Below are positions 1 to 4,899 of a stretch of DNA of 6,158 bases, piece by piece (within the stretch, counting starts at the first letter, position 1; each line of letters opens with the position of its first letter). The stretch is from Deltaproteobacteria bacterium (GTDB lineage Bacteria > Desulfobacterota > DSM-4660 > Desulfatiglandales > HGW-15), in the NCBI GenBank assembly GCA_024641835.1, contig JAHECH010000288.1, positions 1 to 6,158 of the forward strand, in the 5' to 3' direction. The notes beneath the pieces were generated by a model, which had not been told where the DNA came from, searched no databases, and was given only the letters and a program-made list of their open reading frames with translations. The position numbers and the translations under genes are program-made.

Positions 1-1
1 G

Positions 2-709
2 AATGCCTACAGGAAAAATAGAGGCGTTCTCGCTCTCACCGGACATGTTGGGAATTGGGAATTGATGTCTGCTGCGCTCGCAATTCGTTTCGGGCCTGGA
101 GCGGTCGTAGCCAGGCCGATTGATTTCTCTCCCTTCGATAAGCTCATGCGGGACATTCGCACACGCTGCGGCATGGACATCATCCCCAAACAGCACTCCA
201 TGCGAAAGCTGATGGCTGCCCTTAAACAGAACAAGGGAATCGGCATTCTCCTCGACCAGAATGTGGACTGGTATGAAGGGGAGTTTGTGAATTTCCTGGG
301 AAGGATGGCATGCACCAATAAGGGACTGGCTCTGATCGCGATGAAAACAGGCGCTCCCGTGGTTCCCGTCTTCTCGGTCAGACAGAGGGATGGCCGTTAC
401 CGAATCGTCGCTGAAAAAGAGGTGGAGCTGATAAACACAGGGGATAGAGTAAGGGACGTGCAAGACAATACGGCGCTTTTCACGAGCATCATCGAGAGTT
501 ATGTCCGGAAGTATCCTGACCAATGGTTCTGGTTTCACAACCGGTGGAAGACAAAGAATTATTGTAAGATAGGAGACAGGAGTCAGGAGGCAGAAGCCAG
601 AAGGACAACAACCGACCCACCACAAGCTGTGGCAGCCAGCAACGAATCCAAGGGATGGGACGAATGGCAAATGACAGAAGTCTCGAAGGTTGAAGAAAAC
701 AGAAGATGA
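2..709 (+). CDS. Lipid A biosynthesis acyltransferase, HtrB/LpxL family (5'-truncated)
   Basis: Inner-membrane acyltransferases of this family move an acyl chain from acyl-ACP to the Kdo2-lipid A precursor. The frame is open from the left edge, so the N-terminus, including the usual membrane anchor, lies outside the window; 235 residues are visible. The family's catalytic H-x4-D/E motif is seen as GHVGNWE (His15, Glu20 of the visible part). A LLDQN motif follows near residues 83-87, then TNKGLALIAMKTGAPVVPVF near 105-124, and the typical ending WFWFHNRWKTK at 175-185. About 50 polar residues then follow that do not resemble the family. They are encoded partly by a 7-bp tandem array and look like former intergenic DNA read through. 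The stop overlaps the waaF start (ATGA). The acylated position cannot be told. The family call is firm; lpxL versus lpxM is not resolved. Confidence 0.92.
   Translation, partial: NAYRKNRGVLALTGHVGNWELMSAALAIRFGPGAVVARPIDFSPFDKLMRDIRTRCGMDIIPKQHSMRKLMAALKQNKGIGILLDQNVDWYEGEFVNFLGRMACTNKGLALIAMKTGAPVVPVFSVRQRDGRYRIVAEKEVELINTGDRVRDVQDNTALFTSIIESYVRKYPDQWFWFHNRWKTKNYCKIGDRSQEAEARRTTTDPPQAVAASNESKGWDEWQMTEVSKVEENRR
570..604 (+). repeat. Degenerate 7-bp tandem array, unit CAGGAGN (5 units)
   Basis: Five consecutive heptamers lie here without gaps: TAGGAGA, then CAGGAGT, CAGGAGG, CAGAAGC and CAGAAGG. The array starts about 13 nt after the last conserved acyltransferase codon and is translated as part of that protein's odd tail. 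As 35 bp is not a multiple of three residues per unit, each unit is read in a shifted frame, so the array has no protein-level repeat. Similar arrays occur at 1821-1855 (opposite orientation) and 4861-4899. Function unknown. Confidence 0.75.
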
Positions 710-1806
710 GGGTCAAAGGTCGAATTCCCATAGATAAGTCACAAATCCGCCGAATCCTTGTAAGGGGAACGAACTGGATCGGCGATGTGGTCATGAGCCT
801 CCCCAGCCTTGAAGCAGTGAGGGGCAATTTTCCCGGGAGAAAAATTTCCGTCCTGGCCAAGCCATGGGTTGCTCCCCTTTATGAAAACCACCCTGTCGTG
901 GACGAAGTCATCCATTACCATAGAGCGACGTGGTCCCCGAGAGATCTGGCGGAGATGATCAGAACTGCCCGCCGTCTTCGCCGTCAGAACTTCGATCTTG
1001 CCGTCCTTTTCCAGAACGCCTTTGAAGCAGCCCTCCTCGCGTTTCTTGCCGGTATTCGATACAGGGTTGGTTACAACACGGATGCCAGGGGATTCCTCCT
1101 GTCCCATTCCGTCCCCAGAGATCCAGAAGTGATGAAGCAGCATCAGGTCGAATACTACCTTTCTATCCTGAGACCCATGGGATGGGAAGCACCTGCAAAA
1201 GACCCCGTGCTCCATGTTGCGCCAAAGGATCAAGAAACCATTGAAAAGCTCCTCGCCCCGCACGGCATCAGCGGCCATGATATCCTTCTGGGGCTGAGTC
1301 CAGGCGCCACCTATGGCCCTGCTAAGCGCTGGCCCGTAGAACGATTTGCCGTCATCGGGGATTGGGCCGCAGAAAGATGGGGAGCTAAAGTGATTCTCAT
1401 GGGCAGTGCGGCTGAGAAAGAATTGTGCGGGGCTTTGAGTCAAAACATGAAACAGAAGCCCCTTGATCTTTCCGGCATGACGACTCTGGGAGAGGCTATG
1501 GCCCTGATCAGGCGCTGCAAGTTCTTTGTTTGCAATGATTCGGGGCTGATGCATGCGGCTGCGGCTCTCCATGTTCCCACGGTAGCCATTTTCGGGTCCA
1601 CGGACGCAGGGGCCACAGGTCCTCGCGGGAAATACGCAAAAACGGTCAGGGAGCCGGCGGAATGCTCACCATGCCTGGAACCGGAATGCCGCTTCGGCCA
1701 TTACCGGTGCATGCTCAATATTGCGCCGGAAAGGGTATGGGAGGAACTGGAAGGCTTGAGGCGGAAGGTCGCCACTGAGGAGCGCCCCACTTGCAGTGGG
1801 GCTTGA
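706..1806 (+). CDS. waaF: ADP-heptose:LPS heptosyltransferase II (glycosyltransferase family 9)
   Basis: WaaF adds the second L-glycero-D-manno-heptose to the LPS inner core at the cytoplasmic face of the inner membrane, using ADP-heptose. The 366-residue product opens, after a 15-residue leader, with RILVRGTNWIGDVVMSLPSL (residues 16-35), the family N-terminal signature. The nucleotide-sugar half shows SPGATYGPAKRWP (198-210), a conserved GS turn near 233, and NDSGLMHAAAA (277-287). A cysteine cluster CSPC-x4-C-x6-CM lies at 320-336. The ATG overlaps the upstream stop and has only a weak purine-rich site before it; no better start is seen before the conserved core, so translational coupling is likely. 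The last residues (RPTCSGA) are encoded by a hairpin and look like an added tail. WaaF rather than WaaC is chosen from the RGTNWIGD and GHYRCM motifs. Confidence 0.93.
   Translation: MRVKGRIPIDKSQIRRILVRGTNWIGDVVMSLPSLEAVRGNFPGRKISVLAKPWVAPLYENHPVVDEVIHYHRATWSPRDLAEMIRTARRLRRQNFDLAVLFQNAFEAALLAFLAGIRYRVGYNTDARGFLLSHSVPRDPEVMKQHQVEYYLSILRPMGWEAPAKDPVLHVAPKDQETIEKLLAPHGISGHDILLGLSPGATYGPAKRWPVERFAVIGDWAAERWGAKVILMGSAAEKELCGALSQNMKQKPLDLSGMTTLGEAMALIRRCKFFVCNDSGLMHAAAALHVPTVAIFGSTDAGATGPRGKYAKTVREPAECSPCLEPECRFGHYRCMLNIAPERVWEELEGLRRKVATEERPTCSGA
1784..1802 (+). other. 7-bp perfect hairpin at the 3' end of waaF
   Basis: GCCCCAC (1784-1790) and GTGGGGC (1796-1802) form a perfect GC-rich stem around the 5-nt loop TTGCA. 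It ends 1 nt before the waaF stop codon (1804-1806). No T-run follows, so it is a poor intrinsic terminator. It could slow 3' exonucleases or modulate flow into gmhB. It is followed 18 nt later by an inverted 7-bp tandem array, so it may belong to a small intergenic element. Confidence 0.6.
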
Positions 1807-1820
1807 GGGTCGCGCTGCAC

Positions 1821-1855
1821 CTCCTTGACCCTGTATCCTGTCTCCTGTATTCTTG
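1821..1855 (-). repeat. Degenerate 7-bp tandem array, unit NCAGGAN on the - strand (5 units)
   Basis: Read on the + strand, five heptamers follow each other: CTCCTTG, ACCCTGT, ATCCTGT, CTCCTGT and ATTCTTG. On the - strand these read as CAGGA-type units, matching the array at 570-604 in inverted orientation. It fills the middle of the 71-bp waaF-gmhB gap and lies outside all conserved protein sequence. Function unknown. Confidence 0.75.
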
Positions 1856-1877
1856 TTTATGGATGATCGGCCAAAAC

Positions 1878-2468
1878 ATGAAAAAACCTGCTGTATTCAT
1901 AGATCGGGACGGAACGATTAATGAACAGATGGGTTACATCAACCATGTGAGCCGCTTTGTCATTCTCCCCGGCGTCGTAGAGGCCCTAATGCTACTGAAT
2001 GAAAACGGTTTTCATGTCGTCATCGTAACCAACCAGTCAGGTGTGGCCCGCGGGTATTTTCCTTTGGGCCTTGTTCATGAGGTCCATGATTTCTTGGATG
2101 CATCCCTTAGGAAAGATCACGTGACCCTGGATGGTATCTTCTTTTGCCCGCATCACCCGAACGGATCCGTCCCCGAATTTACCAAGCGATGCAATTGCCG
2201 CAAGCCCAGGACCGGCCTCATAGATCAGGCATGCCGGTCCCTGGAGATCGATTTACAGAACTCCTATGCGATCGGTGACCGCTGTGACGACATCGAGTTT
2301 GCCCGCCGCGCAGGGGTTAAGGGAATCCTTGTGAAGACAGGCTACGGTCTTGGAGAAATCAAATATCTTTTGCCCCACAGCACGGCAAAGCCCGTCTACA
2401 TTGCAGAAGACCTGCTTCATGCGGTTCAATGGATCATCAACGTGGAGAAAGCCGCTGAGAACCGATAA
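1878..2468 (+). CDS. gmhB: D-glycero-beta-D-manno-heptose 1,7-bisphosphate 7-phosphatase
   Basis: GmhB removes the C7 phosphate of heptose 1,7-bisphosphate in the cytoplasm, a step in making the ADP-heptose used by WaaC and WaaF on either side. The 196-residue length fits the family. HAD-fold motifs are all present: FIDRDGT with nucleophile Asp9 and acid/base Asp11, TNQSG at 51-55, Lys109 in CRKP, and GDRCDDIE at 133-140 with the Mg-binding Asp134. The GmhB-type zinc loop is complete: Cys90, His92, Cys105 and Cys107 (CPHHPNG ... CNCRKP). The start at ATG 1878 puts the hydrophobic first strand right after KKP. An in-frame ATG at 1863 would add five residues, and neither has a strong ribosome site. 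A longer TTG-started reading from 1791 is rejected because it runs through a hairpin and a tandem array. The 3' end overlaps waaC. Confidence 0.95.
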   Translation: MKKPAVFIDRDGTINEQMGYINHVSRFVILPGVVEALMLLNENGFHVVIVTNQSGVARGYFPLGLVHEVHDFLDASLRKDHVTLDGIFFCPHHPNGSVPEFTKRCNCRKPRTGLIDQACRSLEIDLQNSYAIGDRCDDIEFARRAGVKGILVKTGYGLGEIKYLLPHSTAKPVYIAEDLLHAVQWIINVEKAAENR

Positions 2469-3510
2469 ACCCAAGAGCATTCTCCTGATCAAGTTGAGCG
2501 CCATCGGCGATGTGGTGCACTCGCTGCCTCTTCTCGAAGTGCTCAGAAAGAATTTTCCTGAGGCTCGCATCGATTGGCTCGTTGAAGAGGAAGCGAGTCA
2601 AATCATAGAAGGGCACAGGGATCTTGATCGCATGATCCTCTCCCGCAGAAAATCGTGGCAGAAGAGATTGCTGATGCCCGGACAGAAAGTGATCGTGCTC
2701 CGGGAGATCAGGCAATTCCTGCACGATCTCCGGTCCACATCCTATGACCTTGTCATCGATCTTCAGGGCCTTTTCAAGAGCGGCATGCTGACCGGCCTCT
2801 CCAGGGGTCGAAGGAAAATTGGCTTCACAGGGGGTGGCAAGGAGGGAAGCTATCTCTTCTTGACGGAGAAGCCTTATTTCTTTGATTACAGCAAACATGC
2901 CCTGGATAGATACCTCACTGTTGCGGAAGACCTTGATTGTAGCGTAGAGTCCTGGAAAGGAGACATTCCGATTCGTCCGTCCGATAGACAAGCTGTGGAA
3001 CATTTGCTCCGGGAGCATTCCCTGGACCGCGAAGTTCTCGTTGCCATCAATCCTGTGGCGAAGTGGAATACAAAGCTCTGGGAAGAGGAACGGTTCGCTC
3101 TTCTTGCTGACAGGTTGCAGAAGGAATTATCCTGCAAGGTCATATTCACGGGAAGCAAAGAGGATCAGCCTCTGAATGCGAGAATAATCGAGAGCATGGA
3201 AACCATGCCCCTGGATCTTACCGGACGAACGGGCCTGAAGGAGCTTGCCTATCTGTATTCGAAATGCAGGTTCGTGATCAGCACGGACACCGGCCCCATG
3301 CACATCGCTGCGGCCGTGGGCACTCCCGTGGTCGCCCTTTTCGGCCCTACGGCACCATGGCGAACAGGGCCTTATGGAAAGGTCCACAGGGTTATCCGCG
3401 AAGAAATCCCGTGCAGCCCTTGCTTCAAGAAGAAATGCTTCGATCTGATTTGCATGAGAGGCATTTCTGTCGATAGGGTTTTCGAATCTGCCAAAGAATT
3501 TCTTGCCTGA
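2419..3510 (+). CDS. waaC: ADP-heptose:LPS heptosyltransferase I (glycosyltransferase family 9)
   Basis: WaaC transfers the first heptose from ADP-heptose onto Kdo2-lipid A on the cytoplasmic side of the inner membrane. The 363-residue reading shows SILLIKLSAIGDVVHSLPLL (20-39), the WaaC N-terminal signature, then VIDLQGLFKSG (112-122), TGSKEDQ (244-250) and STDTGPMHIAAAVGTPVVALFGP (288-310). A cysteine cluster CSPC-x4-C-x4-CM lies at 332-346. The start is uncertain. ATG 2419 lies 50 nt inside gmhB and adds about 18 residues before the core. A CTG at 2455 sits 7 nt after GGAG (2444-2447) and would give a 351-residue protein closer to family length. Either way it is translationally coupled to gmhB. 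WaaC is preferred over WaaF because of KLSAIGDVVHS and DLQGLFKSG. Confidence 0.92.
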   Translation: MRFNGSSTWRKPLRTDKPKSILLIKLSAIGDVVHSLPLLEVLRKNFPEARIDWLVEEEASQIIEGHRDLDRMILSRRKSWQKRLLMPGQKVIVLREIRQFLHDLRSTSYDLVIDLQGLFKSGMLTGLSRGRRKIGFTGGGKEGSYLFLTEKPYFFDYSKHALDRYLTVAEDLDCSVESWKGDIPIRPSDRQAVEHLLREHSLDREVLVAINPVAKWNTKLWEEERFALLADRLQKELSCKVIFTGSKEDQPLNARIIESMETMPLDLTGRTGLKELAYLYSKCRFVISTDTGPMHIAAAVGTPVVALFGPTAPWRTGPYGKVHRVIREEIPCSPCFKKKCFDLICMRGISVDRVFESAKEFLA

Positions 3511-3522
3511 AGGAGAAGCACT

Positions 3523-3696
3523 ATGGCCATCAGCAAAGAACTGCTCGAGATCCTGGCATGCCCCAAATGCAAAGGGAACATCTACCTCAATGAAAAAGGG
3601 GACGGGCTGATATGCGACAAGTGTAAGCTCATGTACGAGATCAGAGATGATATTCCCATCATGCTCATTGATGAGGCAAAGCCCATCAGCAAATAA
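3523..3696 (+). CDS. Trm112 family protein (UPF0434/YcaR-like), 57 residues
   Basis: This is a small zinc-ribbon-like protein. The product begins MAISKELLEILACPKCKG and carries two CxxC pairs (Cys13/Cys16 and Cys31/Cys34), followed by the family ending in which a tyrosine and IRDDIPIMLIDEA stand where YcaR has LRDGIPVLL. Length matches the bacterial family of about 60 residues. Yeast Trm112 activates methyltransferases; the bacterial members have no firmly assigned role, but are often found beside lipid A and Kdo genes such as lpxK and kdsB, in line with this cluster. A strong ribosome site AGGAGAAG (3511-3518) stands 4 nt before the ATG and follows the waaC stop directly, so it is the last gene of the LPS operon. 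The four cysteines probably bind one zinc (inferred). Confidence 0.88.
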   Translation: MAISKELLEILACPKCKGNIYLNEKGDGLICDKCKLMYEIRDDIPIMLIDEAKPISK

Positions 3697-3706
3697 AATT
3701 CCGCTT

Positions 3707-3736
3707 TTCAAAAAGAGCCATAAAGTGTAGTATAAA
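3707..3736 (+). promoter_or_regulatory. Candidate sigma70-like promoter upstream of fabD
   Basis: TTCAAA (3707-3712, 4/6 match to the -35 consensus) and TATAAA (3731-3736, 5/6 match to the -10) are separated by 18 bp in a gap with A/T-rich DNA just upstream. A start near 3743 would give a leader of about 119 nt. The spacing is slightly long and the -35 is weak, so this is a candidate only. A break in transcription here fits the change of function from LPS genes to acyl metabolism. Confidence 0.45.
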
Positions 3737-3746
3737 TGCCTATCTC

Positions 3747-3764
3747 GCCTCAGCTTTCTGAGGC
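3747..3764 (+). other. Hairpin in the fabD leader (7-bp stem, CTTT loop)
   Basis: GCCTCAG (3747-3753) and CTGAGGC (3758-3764) pair perfectly around CTTT. No T-run follows, so it is unlikely to be a rho-independent terminator for the LPS operon. If the candidate promoter is right, this stem lies within about 5 nt of the mRNA 5' end, where hairpins can protect transcripts from 5'-dependent decay. A competing pairing exists between AATGCC (3735-3740) and GGCATT (3762-3767). Confidence 0.5.
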
Positions 3765-3807
3765 ATTCGCATCGACATCGTCGGATCGGTTCGATAGGCC
3801 CTGAAGA

Positions 3808-3819
3808 TGGGAATTCCCA
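3808..3819. promoter_or_regulatory. 12-bp perfect palindrome, possible operator
   Basis: TGGGAATTCCCA is a perfect inverted repeat with no spacer, lying in the noncoding leader about 43 bp before fabD. Such dyads often bind dimeric regulators, but the sequence does not match the FapR, FadR or FabR operators I know, and it lies downstream of the candidate promoter, where it could act as a roadblock. Chance occurrence cannot be excluded. Confidence 0.3.
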
Positions 3820-3843
3820 ACAAGAGCCTCTAGAACCCCGTTG

Positions 3844-3859
3844 TCCAACAGGAGTTGGA
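3844..3859 (+). promoter_or_regulatory. Hairpin presenting the fabD Shine-Dalgarno in its loop
   Basis: TCCAAC (3844-3849) and GTTGGA (3854-3859) form a 6-bp stem whose tetraloop is AGGA (3850-3853). The loop plus the next G is the ribosome site AGGAG, 7 nt before ATG 3862. A ribosome site held in a small loop may be accessible when the stem is folded or may need melting. The stem decides the fabD start, because the site fits this ATG and not the upstream in-frame TTG at 3841. Confidence 0.5.
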
Positions 3860-3861
3860 TC

Positions 3862-4857
3862 ATGAAATACAAAAAGATCGCAATCCTCTTCCCGGGCCAG
3901 GGTTCCCAGTACGTGGGAATGGGAAAAGAATTGTACGATAAATTTAAACTGGTCAGGGACGTTTATGACCAGGCGAGTTCGGTGCTCGAATACGACATTG
4001 CGGAGAAGTGCTTCAAAAAACCGATCATTGGTACCTCCCTCGTCCACAAGACAGACCTTGACCGAACCATTTACACACAGCCTGCGGTGCTCGTGACAGG
4101 CTACGCATGCTACAGAATATTTGAGGAGATGTGCTCCGATGTTGGAGTGAGACTGAACGTCAATTTTCTCGCCGGCCACAGCCTTGGCGAATATACAGCC
4201 CTTTGCGTCGCGGGTGCCATGGATTTCACCACTTGCGTGGACCTTGTCAGAAAAAGGGCGACCTTCCTCACCGAACTGGGCGAATCTCTTCCCCATGCGG
4301 GTTTGATGGCCATCGTGGACAAAGAAAATGAGCTGGACTACGCCACGATCGACAACATGGCCAAAGAGGCTCAGGTCTACGTCACCCTGATCAACACAAA
4401 AAACCAGATCGTTGTGGGTGGGTTCAAGAAAAACCTGGAGGAACTCTCCAAAACCATCAAGAAGGATGGCAAGATTGCCACGATCTTAAGAGTGGAAGGC
4501 CCCTTCCACAGCCCTCTCATGAAGCCGGCTGCCGAGAGGTTCAAAAAGGAGTTGAGCAGAAGCGACATCACCATTGCCATGAGGCCGGTCATTGCGAATG
4601 TCACGGCAGAGGCTATCGTTGATCCTCTCCACATCAGAAAAGAATTGGTTGAGCAGATTTACACCTGTGTTGATTGGCGACGATCTGTGGAGAGAATGAT
4701 CCAAAACGGCGCAGATCTTTTCATCGAAGTGGGACCCAAGAAAGTCCTGAGTAACATGATCAAAGACATCGATCCCTCCATTCCCCGATTGAACGTGGAG
4801 GATATGGAATCCCTCGAAAATGCTGTGAGAACGATTGGAACTCAAGATGGGGGGTAG
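3862..4857 (+). CDS. fabD: Malonyl-CoA:ACP transacylase (FabD family)
   Basis: FabD-type enzymes load malonyl groups from CoA onto acyl carrier protein in the cytoplasm for fatty acid (or polyketide) synthesis. The 331-residue product is slightly longer than the usual 300-320. It has FPGQGSQYVGMG at 10-21, YTQPAVL at 71-77, the nucleophile elbow GHSLGEY at 105-111 (Ser107), the carboxylate-binding Arg132 in RKRATF, His216 in GPFHSPLMKPAA, and FIEVGPKKVL at 287-296. All the catalytic residues expected for a malonyl-selective enzyme are present. The start is set by AGGAG at 3850-3854. It is not beside fabH, fabG, acpP or fabF in this window but beside HMG-CoA-lyase-like genes, so it may be a second, pathway-specific acyltransferase. 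Its last codons run into G-rich repeat DNA. Confidence 0.9.
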   Translation: MKYKKIAILFPGQGSQYVGMGKELYDKFKLVRDVYDQASSVLEYDIAEKCFKKPIIGTSLVHKTDLDRTIYTQPAVLVTGYACYRIFEEMCSDVGVRLNVNFLAGHSLGEYTALCVAGAMDFTTCVDLVRKRATFLTELGESLPHAGLMAIVDKENELDYATIDNMAKEAQVYVTLINTKNQIVVGGFKKNLEELSKTIKKDGKIATILRVEGPFHSPLMKPAAERFKKELSRSDITIAMRPVIANVTAEAIVDPLHIRKELVEQIYTCVDWRRSVERMIQNGADLFIEVGPKKVLSNMIKDIDPSIPRLNVEDMESLENAVRTIGTQDGG

Positions 4858-4860
4858 GGG

Positions 4861-4899
4861 GATTCAGGAATTGAGGGATTCAGGGATTAGGGACTGTGG
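4861..4899 (+). repeat. Degenerate 8-bp tandem array, unit GATTCAGG (5 units, one 7 bp)
   Basis: Units GATTCAGG, AATTGAGG, GATTCAGG, GATTAGG and GACTGTGG follow each other from 4861. The array fills the fabD-lyase gap. Its AGGG cores supply the only plausible ribosome site for the next gene, and its last unit contains that gene's GTG start codon (4896-4898). The CAGG core resembles the arrays at 570-604 and 1821-1855, though the period is 8 rather than 7. Two G-runs of 6 and 5 precede it, across the fabD stop. Confidence 0.65.

Noticed and set aside
50..63. Direct repeat GGGAATT twice in a row
   Set aside because: It encodes the conserved GNWEL part of the catalytic motif, so protein constraint explains it; only two units.
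620..632. 5-bp hairpin CCACA/TGTGG with AGC loop in the acyltransferase tail
   Set aside because: Short and expected by chance; no link to the array beyond proximity.
739..1572. 277-codon - strand open frame opposite waaF
   Set aside because: Shadow of waaF, whose motifs are unambiguous; no family resemblance in the antisense product.
1791..1877. N-terminal extension of gmhB from TTG 1791
   Set aside because: The extension would encode a hairpin and tandem array and does not resemble the family; the HAD first strand starts right after ATG 1878.
3127..4296. Long - strand open frame of 389 codons spanning waaC end, the intergenic gap and fabD
   Set aside because: It lies opposite two well-recognised genes and has no recognisable motif; its length follows from the codon composition of the genes on the other strand.
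570..4899. CRISPR array or minisatellite of identical units
   Set aside because: Units are only 7-8 bp, degenerate and without spacers, and there are no cas genes.
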